From the NCBI GenBank assembly GCA_905183005.1, contig CAJJDO010000077.1, positions 402,152-466,151 of the forward strand: a stretch of 64,000 nt of DNA, read 5' to 3'. This document shows positions 51,001-62,571 of the stretch, piece after piece. Within the stretch, counting starts at the first letter, position 1; the number at the start of each line of letters is the position of its first letter. Source of the DNA: Paramecium pentaurelia. Taxonomy: Eukaryota > Ciliophora > Oligohymenophorea > Peniculida > Parameciidae. The notes under the pieces were generated by a model. It was not told the DNA's origin. It worked only from the letters and a program-made list of their open reading frames with translations, and ran no database searches. The position numbers were made by a program, and so were the translations under genes.

Positions 51001-51441
51001 AAATTGCCTGAATATTAATTATATTCAATTCTTAATTATAATCAAATTATTACAATAAGTAAAAAACAAAAAAATATTGAATCCTAACTTTCATATAAAT
51101 TTATAGATAATTAAAATTGTTGGTATTTAAATCAATTTAATAGAAAATATCGAACTAATTATGATATATATTTCATTGATTGTCTTTTAATTTCATTTTC
51201 AATTAAAATAAATGTTATTTAAGATTTATCTAACAGTTATATTAAACCTTAAGAAAATTAAATAGAAAAATTTCAATAAGATTATTATGACTATTTTAGA
51301 AATTCTAATTCTTTGCATTGAAATTAATATCAAGTAAATAAATCGCAAAATATTATTGTTAACAAATAATTGATTTATAATTTTTATCATTCATATTTAA
51401 GGAATTTGAACATAATAAATATTAGAATGGATTAAATTCAT
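51001..51441. other. Intergenic spacer
   Basis: About 440 bp of AT-rich DNA between two minus-strand genes. Short open frames exist but none with convincing composition. No repeat or RNA gene seen. Confidence 0.4.
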
Positions 51442-51687
51442 TCATTGTGTTTTGATTTGTTCATGTAATTTATGTATAACATCAAACTCAGATTGATAAT
51501 CATAAACATTGTTGAAAAAATCAAATTAAAATATAAACAATTTAGTAATAATGTAAACAATATCATTTTATATAACTGAATATCTCACTGAATAAGGATA
51601 AAATGCTAGAAAATTTATGAATGTAATGTTTGATTAATAGACTAGCTATCTGTAAAGAAGAATTCTTAAAATGATATGTGATTTCAT
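51442..51687 (-). CDS. Small protein of 81 residues, LYR-motif-like
   Basis: Intronless frame from the ATG complementary to 51685-51687 to TGA at 51442. Near the N-terminus it reads LRILLYRQLVYQS, resembling the LYR motif of small mitochondrial assembly factors (L-Y-R-x-L). The rest is helical with aromatic residues and ends in a charged helix (YDYQSEFDVIHKLHEQIKTQ). LYR proteins help iron-sulphur delivery and respiratory-complex assembly; that role is only a suggestion here because the phenylalanine expected near the end of the family was not clearly placed. Confidence 0.48.
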
Positions 51688-51775
51688 CAGATATTTTCAT
51701 TTAAATTATTAATTCATTTATATAGCATAAATATTTGCTTTCAAGAAATTATTATTTTTATTATTGTATTTTACA

Positions 51776-54364
51776 ATGTCGAAATAATACTATAATAATA
51801 TGTGGCAGGAAACAATAAATGATATTCAAGACTTGATATAAGTTGAGAATTTCTAAAACGAACCTGACTTTTTAAAAAAGCCATCTCAGGATTTGTTTTA
51901 ACATTATGCATAAAATTACATTCGTTACATAGGAATTTATAAGAAGTTTTAATAAACAAATAATTATTATTAGATTAGAAGATTGTTATGATTAGATGGT
52001 GCATCCATAGAAAAAATTAAATTTGAAGGAATTGCTAGAGTTAGCAATAATTAGAATGATCGAAAATAAAAAATTAGTTATCTAATATAATGTGCACTCA
52101 AACAGTTATCAATCAGATATGGTGAATTTAGATGAATTAATAACAGACTTAAAACTTACTCCAGATTATTTAGAAGTGCCTATTCCAAGATATTTTAAAA
52201 AAGAAACAGACAAAGAAAGATTGGATGAGAGGAACTTCATTATTGATAAAACATTGCAGGATATGGATTTGGGTTAGCCAGAAGAAACTGTGATAGAAGA
52301 ACAATACTTTTTTGATACAAGATTAGAAAATATTATAGAAATAATTTAGAGAAATGAAAGAGGAAGGTAAGGTATTAAAAGAGGAATGTAATTGAAATAA
52401 TTGAAAAAAGAGAGATTAAGAAAAGAGAACAAAACAAAAAGATTAGCAGAAGGTGAGGAGATTACTGATGAATAAGAAAATGATAAATCAGTTTTAATAA
52501 TCTAAAAATATTTCAAAGGTTATAAAGGAAGAGAATAAGTTTATTTTATGAGAGAAGAAGAGATGAAATTCTTGGGAATTCAAAGGGATGCTGAAGATCC
52601 AAAATAACCAAATTCCTAATTTATGAAAGCATAAGAATAAAGATAAAAGTAGAAATTAATAATATTTTTTTTAGAATGACATTAATTCAATAATAACATA
52701 TGAAAGATTATGAAGCTAAAAAAATAGAACTTAAAAAATTGGTTTAGGAAACAGAAGGACCAGAAATTAAAGAGAAGAAAATCAAAGAAAGAATTGATTG
52801 GATTGATATGTATTTGGATAAAACAGAAGGAAGTAATAATTACATTATAATAAGAAAAACTACCTGCTAAAGCTATTGATTATTATGATGATAAAAAAAG
52901 ATATCCTCCAACTTAAGAAGAATTAGATGCTTTGAAAGGAGGAAAGAAAGGTGCTAAAAAGGAAAACAAACCTGAAAAGAAAGGAAAAAAAGGGAAAAAA
53001 GACAAGAAGGAAGAAAAAAAAGACACAATAGATTTAACTACAGTTATAAAAATAAATGAGAGAGTTGAAGAATATTTGACAACTTGGGGATCAACAGATG
53101 ATTCAACAAATTTTCAATAAACTTTTGTAACTGATGTTGCAAAAGGTTTAGTAAGATCATCGGTTGAAACTGAAATGAATAGTTTAGTTGATGAACTAAT
53201 TGAAATTGAATTAGACAATAGACATTTGTTTTTATTAAAGAAGCCTAGAAAGAGACCACCTAAGCCAAGACCAGTAAAACCTCCTAAACCCAAAAACTTT
53301 AAAGTTCCTGGAGCAGGTGGTGTAAAAGGAAGAGATGTCTTCGATTTGTTAAGTGAATTATTAGAATATGGAATTGTCAAAAAATTAATGCCTGCCAACT
53401 TGGCTGATCTAAAAGGTGGATAAAATGTATTAGGAGCAACATAAGAATAACAGTTTGCAACTACACCTGATCCTTCTTATCCTTAATTAAGATCGGCATT
53501 AGCTGAATTTGTTGGTATGTAATTGGGTTCTCCAGTTTTAAAGGAAAAATTAGATAAAATGTCTTATTTCTTATTCTTTGGCCCATCAGGATCTGGTAAA
53601 ACTTTAGCAATTAGAGCTTTGGCAACTGAATGCAATGCTATGTTATTGGATATTACACCTAGTTCTCCTGAAGTATAATAAAAGTTTTCTGATAAATCTT
53701 CGATTGGAAAGACATTTTATACTGTTTTTTATGTGGCTAAGGTCTTGCATCCAACAATTATTTTTATGGATAACATAGAATAAGTGTTTGGATCTGCAAA
53801 AAAGAAAAAGGGTGTTCCTGCAGCTCCTTGGGCTAAATTAAAGAAACCACTTTAAGATTTTAAGAAGGCTAAGTTTATTGAACCAACTACAAGAGTTGTT
53901 TTTATTGGATGCACTAATTAGCCAGAATTAATGATTATGAAAGATACTAAGAACTTCTTTGAAAAAAAATTCTTTTTCCCAATGCTAAATTACGATACTA
54001 GATTGACATTACTAAAGTATTTTATTGAAGAAAAAGGTGTAAAATTGGAACCTAATTTTCCTTTGAGCACTTTGGCCCATCTGACAGAAGGATATACCGC
54101 TGGATCTTTCAAAAATGTTCTTGATAAAATTATAACACCAGAAAGAATAAAAAAGATTCCTGATGAGCCAATAACTATTAATGAATTTGTGGATAGACTT
54201 GCAAGGCAACCTTATGTAAAGTCTTAAGCTGAATATGATAAATTGAGAGTATTAATTTTAATGTATTTTAGACCTTTTTTGATGAAGTCACAGGAACAAA
54301 AGACAGAAGAGAGAAATCTAAGGCTGTTGCTGTAGACCCAAAAAAGGGTGGGAAGAAAAAATGA
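51776..54364 (+). CDS. DRC11: IQ and AAA domain protein, dynein regulatory complex subunit (DRC11/IQCA1)
   Basis: About 829 residues with introns of 28, 26, 22 and 23 nt. The N-terminus (QNYIRYIGIYKKLEDCYDQM, VHPQKK) matches IQCA1/DRC11. An IQ-like motif (IIQKYFKGYKGREQV) lies near residue 230. A Lys-rich segment and a Pro/Lys stretch (RPPKPRPVKPPKPK) precede the AAA module: Walker A GPSGSGKT, a degenerate Walker B IFMDNIE, and GCTNQPE. DRC11 belongs to the nexin-dynein regulatory complex of motile cilia and coordinates dynein arms. The C-terminus is Lys-rich. Confidence 0.88.
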
Positions 54365-54410
54365 TATATTAATCATTAAATCAAACATATATAATAAATA
54401 TTAATATTAA

Positions 54411-54663
54411 ATGGCGTGTTGTTCATGTTCCTAATCGCTGATTTTCACCATCGTCTTAATCACATTATTGTTTGCAGCTGTCACAATTGATGCTGTTAGA
54501 TTTGCTTGGTTAACTATTTCATTTATGTTTGGAATAGTGTTAATGATAGGTAAGATATCATCCTCTACCATAATTATTAGATTACATGTTTTCTAATGAA
54601 AAAGGCTTCATGTATGATCCAGATTATAAAACTTGGAGATAAAAAACTCAAACAGATGCATGA
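54411..54663 (+). CDS. Small membrane protein of 73 residues
   Basis: Starts MACCSCSQS, cysteine-rich and possibly palmitoylated. Two hydrophobic stretches follow (LIFTIVLITLLFAAVTI and FAWLTISFMFGIVLMI), probably two membrane helices. A 31-nt intron interrupts the end of the second helix. The tail is polar (YDPDYKTWRQKTQTDA). Spacing to neighbours is 46 and 129 bp. No family recognised; small two-TM proteins of this sort are easily missed. Confidence 0.65.
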
Positions 54664-54792
54664 TTATTCTATAATTTTACATACATTAATTGCACAATTC
54701 ATTATTTCGCTCTATATTATAATTTATTATTTTTATACTTAATTGTGTTTATTAATTCAATGATAATATTGATTATATAAAGCAATTGATCT

Positions 54793-54987
54793 ATGGATAA
54801 AGTCAGATTATATCATTTAGCAGAACAAAGATGCAAACCACTTGGATGCAGAATGAAATCATGTCAAGAATCAGCTTAGGATCCTAATTTATGCTAGCAA
54901 TATCATAGAGAACTCTTAGAATGTATTGCAAAGGAGAAATCAAGATTAATAGATAATTGGAATAGAACAGGCAAATTCTCTTCTTGA
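54793..54987 (+). CDS. Twin-CX9C protein, mitochondrial intermembrane space type
   Basis: 64 residues without introns. Cysteines at positions 14, 24, 38 and 48 form two C-X9-C pairs (CKPLGCRMKSC and CQQYHRELLEC), the coiled-coil-helix-coiled-coil-helix plan of Mia40 substrates such as the CMC and COX assembly factors. An extra cysteine splits the first X9 and another lies before the second pair. N- and C-terminal tails are basic and charged with no presequence. Which CHCH family it belongs to cannot be told. Confidence 0.72.
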
Positions 54988-55026
54988 TTACACAATATAC
55001 ATTAATAAATTTAATTTTTATATTGA

Positions 55027-57013
55027 ATGAAAGGTGAAGTTGTCAATTTGGATCCAGAAACTAATCCTAAATTGAAGGAAATCTTGGATTTACTTCTATT
55101 AGCAGGTTATTTTAGAATTCGTATTCCTTCAATTAAACCATTTGATAAGGTATTATTCTATAAATTAATATTTAGATTTTAGGAGGTCTCAGTTGGTGTA
55201 TTACACAATCTAACTTTGCAATTGATATTTAATATAATGATGATTATAATATAGGGTAAAAGATCAAGGTCTCAGAATAAATTGTCAGATCTTTAATCGA
55301 AATGTAATCCCCATATACTCTTTAACCACATTAAATTTAAGGTCTAGATTTGAATGCCATCTACCCAGTAATTAAATGGCTCATTAAATTTGTCTTAGAA
55401 ACAAGAGAATTTAGATAGGATTAAAATTATAGAGTAAGTAAATTAGTTGGTAAAAATGCTAATTAAGCATTATATTAATAAGATCAAGAAGAAAAGAAAG
55501 CAATATAAGAAATTGTATCATAATTAGATTTATTATAAGATAATAGATAAACTAAGAATTTGAAAAAATTATCAAAAAAAGACCCTTTACGTGTTTATTC
55601 TACATTAATTGAATATGGAGATTTATCAAGTCAAAGAACATATAACAAATTTTGTGCTTTGATTTCAGGAATTTAAAAATAAAAATAAGGAAACTAGTAG
55701 AATGTAAGTGCTGTTAATAGCAAAACTCAATCAAATTCAACTTTAGCATTTTAATAAAATTTATTTCTTGATGAAGTACCTGAAAAAAAAGCAACTAATT
55801 AAAATTAATAAGTTACTTTAGAATAGCTAACAAATCTATAAAAAGAGAAAATGTAATAAGCACAGGCATAAATTAAAGAAATGTCTTAAATTGCTGGTCC
55901 ATCGGCTGAAGCCACATTAAATGAAGAAGAAGGAAGGAAATTTCAGAAATTATAAAGAAGAAATTCTATTGCTGGACAATCTTTATCTTAGTTGATTTCC
56001 AAAGAAAAAATTGCTGAGGGATTAAAATAATAAACTTAAGAAGAAGATTAAGAAGTAGTAAATACTGTAAACATAAAATTATAAGAGAAAATTATTCTTG
56101 AGTAATAATTTAAATTACAATAATAAAATCTTAACAATTTAGAGAAAGCAATAGAATAGGATATGCAGGAAGTAGATTTACTAGAATAATAAAATAACTA
56201 ATTGTAAGAATAAATAAATGATGAAAAATCGCGTCTTAATAAGATTGTAGATGCTTTAAAAGTAATAGAGTCAAAAACAAAAAAAGCCAATCAATCAGAT
56301 ATAAAAAGGGCTGAAGAATAGGTTGCAAAAAAAAATGAATTAAAAGAATAAAAAGCAGAATTAAAAAGGGAGATTAAATAAGAATAATAAAAAATAGAGA
56401 GAGAAAAAGAAGAAGCTTTAAGGAATATGCCACAAGAAAATGATTAGGAATTGTTAAAAGAAATGAAATCATAATATAATTAAAAAAAGGAAAAGTTTGA
56501 AAAGAAATTCTAACAATTTCAACTTTTAAATTAGGAGATAGTTGTTCTAGAGAGAAAGCTGGAATCTTTTCCATAACCTTCTGAAATTGCATAATATCAT
56601 TAAAGGTTTTTAGAATTATATGATTCAATCAATGAAGAGATGGAGTCAAATAAAAAATTATTGTTGAAGTATAATAATTTACTAGAAGTGAAATAATTAG
56701 CAGCTTAATTTGTGGATATTTATAGAACTTTTAAAGAAAATTATACAAATAATTTAAAGGATAAAAAAGGAAAAATTGAATTATCCTAAAATTTAGATTC
56801 TACTTACAAGGTATTAGATTATGTATCTTTTAGTAATTATAAAAATAATTATAACTATATCAAGAGAAGTTGTAATAGTCTGAAAACAAAAGATAAAGTA
56901 ATTTGGAATAATATAGACAAGCTTTGGCAATTGAGAGAGAATATTATAAATTATTAAAGGAAATTAAATTTGAATATGAAAAATACGAATAATACACAAA
57001 TAAAAATGAATGA
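55027..57013 (+). CDS. CCDC93: CCDC93, subunit of the CCC (Commander) endosomal complex
   Basis: About 645 residues, close to human CCDC93, with introns of 26 and 23 nt. The N-terminal domain is diagnostic: LDLLLLAGYFRIRI, KPFDKILGGLSWCI, IGQKIKVSEQIVRSLIEMQ, PHQIQGLDLNAIYPVIKWLI. The rest is long coiled coil rich in Glu/Lys/Gln, with SKKDPLRVYSTLIEYGDLSS between. CCDC93 works with CCDC22 and COMMD proteins in retrieval of membrane proteins from endosomes. No other Commander genes are seen in this window. Confidence 0.88.
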
Positions 57014-57248
57014 CAGCATCAATATAATAAATCAATAATAATATTTATTTTATTATTAATTTGTGTTAAATTAAGTTAACTAACCATATCTGTGTTACTC
57101 ATCAGATTGAATGCAGTGTCAATGATAGGGAATATAAATTTGAAATAATAGAATTATAATAATTGGATTTAATGTAATTATTATTTTTTCACTATTTCAA
57201 ACAAAATCTATTGTCTGATTTTATTGATAATATAAATTACTTTACTTC

Positions 57249-59150
57249 ATGGGTTGTGGTAGTAGTGCAGGAGCTGTAATTGAATAAAATAGAGCGCCTG
57301 GATTCAAAGGTCCAGTTTTTATGACAATAAAGCATGCTTTATTAGAAAGGGATGTTAGATTCATAGGAGTTATGGATCCTTATATCAAATTAATTATGGG
57401 AAAATAAGAATTTAAGACACCTGTTGCAAAAGAAGGAGGAAAACATCCGTACATATATATTTTATTATTATTTAAATAGAAAATGGGAAGGATGCACACA
57501 CACATTTTAAAAATTACTCGGAGAACCAGATGTGATAATAGGATAAGTCTGGTGTGAAAATACTATAACATCAGACATTCTGATTGGTGAAGGTGCATTT
57601 TCTTTAACTTCTATAAGAAAAGGAAATGCTGAACCAAAAAGAATTTCATTCCTACTTTTTCATCATGGTGAAAAAGCAGGTGAAATCAGTTTGGAAGCTA
57701 CTTTCACTCTTGATCCTAGTGGAAAAGACTTACCAGAAATCAAAGCTCCAGATACGGAAGGAAAGTTCATTGTCAAACCAAAATTTGGTAGGTTAAAGAA
57801 GAATGCCAATCTATTATTAAAAATGGATCCTTTCCTAACTATTCATTTTGGTAATGAAACTATGAACACATCTGTTGATGCTGCTGGACATACCACACCA
57901 AAATGGAATGATGAAATAATCTTTACAAGGGAAACAAATGAAGATACTTTATACATAGAAGTTTGGGCTGAATCTCTGATTGGATGGAACGACTTCTTGG
58001 GATGTGGTAATAAACTTATTTATCTATTAGGTTATGCTTCAATTACTGATTCTTTAGCACTAAAAGAAAATTAATTGCAAACAGTTACATTATTTTATGA
58101 TGGTGCAAATGTTGGAGAAGTAGAGATAGAATGCACTTTTAAGACAGCCAAACCTTAGGATTATTTATAAAAGGACAAATAATCAACAGAACCCCCAACA
58201 AAAGAATCTTTTTAATAATAACTTTAAACACAATATTAATAACCATAATAATAATAGCCATAATAATAATAACCACAATAATAGTAAGTATTTCCTTAAT
58301 AATTGAATTAATTCGTTCAAAATTATGAAGCTAGATATCAAAATAGTTATGGATAATAGCCTATGAATGGAAGAGTAGATTTTACTTACCCTAATGGAGA
58401 TCATTATTCCGGAGATATGATGAATAATTTGAAACACGGTTAGGGAAGACTCTAATTTAGTTATGGTGGATACTATGAGGGTCAATGGGCTAATGATTAA
58501 GTATACAGTATTATGAATTCTTTTAGTACAATGGAATGGGAGTATTAGTAGTTGGAGACTCTAGATATGAAGGTTAATTTATAAATGGGAAAAAAAATGG
58601 ATAAGGAAAATAAGTATGGAATAATAGATAGCAATATGATGGATAATGGGTTGATAATAATATGCATGGAAACGGGTACTGAATTTTATATATCTAGTGA
58701 ATGGACATTTGTGAACGGAGCAAAGAAGAAGGGAGTTTGGGCTCATGGAAATAGATTAAGATGGTTGGATGATGATTAAAATATAATATAGGCTGGTAAA
58801 ACTATGACATCAGGATTCATGTTAACAAGTCCAAATTAATAATTTACATTGTCTTTCTTCCATGATGGCCGTTTATACATTTTCCATAATTAGACAAGAT
58901 AACCTATTTTCTCGGTATTCAAATCTTATAAAAATAGGCTATTAATTTTAATCGATAACCTCTTGCACCTGTTTGGTTGAAATTTGATCCTTCAGGAGAG
59001 TTATAAATGATTGATGCCAAAGGAGTACCATATTGGGTGTCAGGGCAAAACTTTGGAATTTTTGCTCCCCCATTTGTATTGATTTTGTAAGATGATGGCC
59101 GATTAGTTATCTAAGATGCTAATGGATAAGCAAAATGGTATTCACATTGA
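57249..59150 (+). CDS. C2-C2-MORN-bulb-lectin fusion protein with acylation signal
   Basis: About 599 residues with introns of 31, 26, 22 and 23 nt. It starts MGCGSSAG, an N-myristoylation/palmitoylation signal. Two C2-like domains follow: residues about 25-165 (LLERDVRFIGVMDPYIKLIM) and about 180-290 (LKKNANLLLKMDPFLTIHFG, TPKWNDEIIF). Then a Gln/Pro run (58212-58287) and four or five MORN repeats (YPNGDHYSGDMMNNLKHGQG; YYEGQWANDQ; YEGQFINGKKNGQG). The last 110 residues resemble a bulb-type lectin beta-prism (FTLSFFHDGRLYIF; VWLKFDPSGELQMIDAKG; LILQDDGRLVIQDANG). C2 suggests calcium and lipid binding; MORN suggests membrane or cytoskeleton scaffolding. The combination is unfamiliar to me. 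Confidence 0.8.
58212..58287 (+). repeat. TAA/CCA triplet-rich tract encoding Gln/Pro repeats
   Basis: Repeats of CCATAATAATAATAG-like units give PQQQQ repeats, a flexible linker between the second C2 domain and the MORN repeats. Confidence 0.85.
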
Positions 59151-59341
59151 TATAATCAAAAATAAGAAAAACATAATAAATATTATTTCAATATTCAAAT
59201 ACATTACTTATTAGCGAATCAATTTTAAGATTATCATATTTGATAAAAATTGATGCTCTAACAATTTATATTCTGATGTAAAGTATTTTAGTTTAGTAAT
59301 CAAACTAAATTTAAGTATAATATTTTAATTGCATTATATTC

Positions 59342-62300
59342 ATGAATTAAAGTTATTTACTCTAATTATTTACCCAACCTATAGCTGAAGGATTGTCCAT
59401 TGTGGAATTAGATCAATTTTTAGATTATATTGCAAAAGTTAATTCAAACCAAGAAAATTAATAATCTGTAGATTTATACATGGAGAACAATTTCTCATTA
59501 AAATTAATTATGATCATGAGAACAATTTACCATTTTGATTCAATTATGCAAATGAATCCTCAGAAATACAACTCTTAAAGGTTTAAATCATTAGTTATCT
59601 TTGCTACTTAGCAACTAAGAAAACTATCATAAATCACATCAGAACAAGATTAATAAATTATATTTTCTTTATCTATTCATTTAGGTATTAAATATTTCAA
59701 ATCTCATAATAAACTTATATCCCATCTAATTGGAATAGTATTTGAGGCATTCTAAGAGAAAAATGAGTTATTTGATTATTTATTACAATAAATGTCGTAA
59801 TCCTTAGCTAGTAGCCACTAATAAATGTCAATTTCTATTATATCAATATTATTTATATTGGATTAATTGTTGAGATTTCTATTTGACATTAGAACATTGG
59901 ATTAATAACTTTAAATGATTATTGAACAAATATTTCAATAATTGTAATATATTGATTATGCAAATATTGATATTTAGGTTGGAAAAACTTTAAGTAGCAT
60001 CATAGTTATATGCATTCAAAAATACAATTGTTATTAACAAGAAAAATTGTTAATATTATCCTAAGATCAACATTTATTAAAATTCATATAGATGTATTTA
60101 TTATAAGACTAAATAATAACCTCAAACTTAGTCAAATCTTTAAGCATACTCATCAAAAATTAATAATAAGTTCAAGCTTAACTAAAATTTGATTAGCAGT
60201 AAATCCCATATTTAGGATAATTGACAAATTAAGTATTACCTCTTCTTATATAATCATTTTTGGAAAAAAAATTTGAACACTCAACATCTTTATCAGTTTT
60301 ATAATTTGTAAACGAATGTTTAAGTTACTCCTTTTCATACGATTTTTTTTTAAATAATTAACAACAATTTTTATTTAATGTCATTTTTGATAACCTAATC
60401 TTTGATAATAATGATCATGAAAATTTTAATGAAAATTCTACAAATTTTTATGAGGATATCTAAGCTATAATAAATTTTGATGTAAATATTATTTAATTAT
60501 TTAGAATGACACAATTAAAAGTTTAATAGCATAAATTTTGGATAAACTTTCTAAAAATATTGATGGATTTTTAAAAAATTATTATGATTTGGCAAATGAA
60601 CTGTTGCTGTTTCATTTTGAAGTGATTCAAGAAACTACATTATGCAATAAATTATAACAAGAAATTATTTAATGTAATTTTTTTACTTGTTCTTCAAAAA
60701 TAAGATATAATGCAATAATGTTATCTTTTTGTATATTAAATAAATAACTTACATCAAGAAAAGATGTTAGATAAAGCATTGAATATTTTTTGAAACAGAA
60801 CCTAAAGTATATGAAAAAAAAAGCTGATTCTCTTGGAAAATGTTTAGGAATGGAATTCATTAAATTAGTCTTACCTTTAATATTCTCTAGTTCTGATAGA
60901 TCTTTTACAAAATGTATAAAATTCTGTTTCGGAATTTTAAATTAAACAAAGCAAAAAAGAGGAGTAAAGTTTTTTGCAGTCAAATGTTTAATTCATCTCA
61001 TATAGAATTAGGATATTTAACTCAAAATGGAAGACTCACTAGCATTTTAACATCATGAATTTTGTGTTTTATTATCATTATGCGATCTTGATATATATTA
61101 TGAATTTGCATCAATTGTAGTCTAGAATTGTAATGTAATCATAGATACTTATCTTGATGATATAATGAAAGCGATTGCCAAAAGAATTGATTTAGGGTGT
61201 AAAAAAATCAATTTGAATCAGACATAATATATTAATCACACATCAATCGTTTTTAGTTGTATAAAGATTATTGATACTATTTTATCCTAATCATATACAC
61301 AAAAATATATAGTAATTATTACATAAAAAAATTTAGGCCTAAATAGAACCCACATTGATTTAAATATTAAATTAATTATTACAACCAGAGAATTTGTTAT
61401 TTGTAGATGAGATCTTTGATGCTGGCGCTAAATTCATTGCCTATACAAAGGGGTTGACAGAAATAATACATATAATTTTTGATAGTTTACCTTCTATTAT
61501 GGAAAAGGAAGGTAAATTAACAATTGAGAGCGTTTTTAGACTATTTTTGTAAAGCACAATCCATGCTTCTGAGGTGATAAAATCAAAATCTTAATGGATA
61601 TCAATTGTATATAAAATAATTAAAATCCTAGATGTTAAAATTTGTTTATTCGGAGCTTTAAAAAAATTATTCAATTGAAGATAATATCAGAATTTCAATA
61701 TTGATTTAAATATTCTATCAGTACTATAATTTAGATGAATGCTGTTTATTGTTGACAGAATAATTTTATAAAATTCTTTCGCTATAATTGTAATAGAAAG
61801 AAATATTACCAAAAACTTTTATTTCGATATTTATGCCAGTTATCATGGATAATTCTAAATTATTAAATGTACATTTAAGATAGATCATTATTAATACAAG
61901 TGGTTATTTAAACTTGACTTTTGGAAGAGCCTTAACAGTTTACAATTATAAGTTTTATTTTATTATCATTCACTTCCTAATTTTAAACTCTAACATTCTA
62001 TATGAAGAATAACATAGACATTAGATAATTGAATAATTGTTCAATAATTTTCTTAATAAATATGCTGCATATATTGAGAAAATATCTTTTCATTAAAAAA
62101 TTGGTAACCCAAACTTCTCATAGCAGGTAACATTTATTCTGAATAATAGATGGAAAAATCAATTCCAAGTTTTGATCTAGAATATTAAGACAATCAACTA
62201 GAATTACATTTGAAAGAGATGTCAAACTATAAGAAAGAGAATTAGATTGAAAAACCAAACATTATGGATCTTGAGTCTACTTACATAATGTCATAAAATT

Positions 62301-62515
62301 AATAAACTTAGATAGTTTAAAACATTTTACAATATCTAAAAATTAACTATCCTGCAATATTATCCTAGCTTACATCAGCAGATCAATTTCTTTTAAATTC
62401 AATATTATAAATTAAAGAAGTTGATGCATAGAATTAGTTGGGCGTTAGATAAATCATGAATGTGAAAAAGCTACAGAGAAAGACTTAAAATTAAAAATAG
62501 TACAATGTTATGTGA
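59342..62515 (+). CDS. Large helical (alpha-solenoid-like) protein, unknown
   Basis: About 1026 residues with introns of 23, 25, 22 (GAG end) and 23 nt, all consistent with one frame from ATG 59342 to TGA 62513. The sequence is almost entirely amphipathic helices of HEAT/ARM-like spacing, for example LSIVELDQFLDYIAKVNS, LIGIVFEAFQEKNELFDYLL and FVDEIFDAGAKFIAYTKGLTEII. It has no membrane segments or catalytic motif. Length and composition would fit an importin/exportin-type solenoid or another scaffold, but I cannot identify signature residues. Listed as unknown. Confidence 0.68.
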
Positions 62516-62571
62516 TTTTAAATATATATATTAAGTTTTAAAATCATATAATATATTATAATTTCATTAAA

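Noticed and set aside
53114..53398. Minus-strand 94-codon frame
   Set aside because: It lies antisense to the DRC11 linker; its Gly/Leu/Pro composition is the mirror of the Pro/Lys-rich linker.
58183..58485. Minus-strand Leu/Trp-repeat frame
   Set aside because: It is the reverse reading of the PQ triplet repeat and the first MORN repeats.
60669..60860. Minus-strand 63-codon frame and the 60010-60192 plus frame
   Set aside because: Both are shadows of the long alpha-solenoid gene, which stays open in one other frame.
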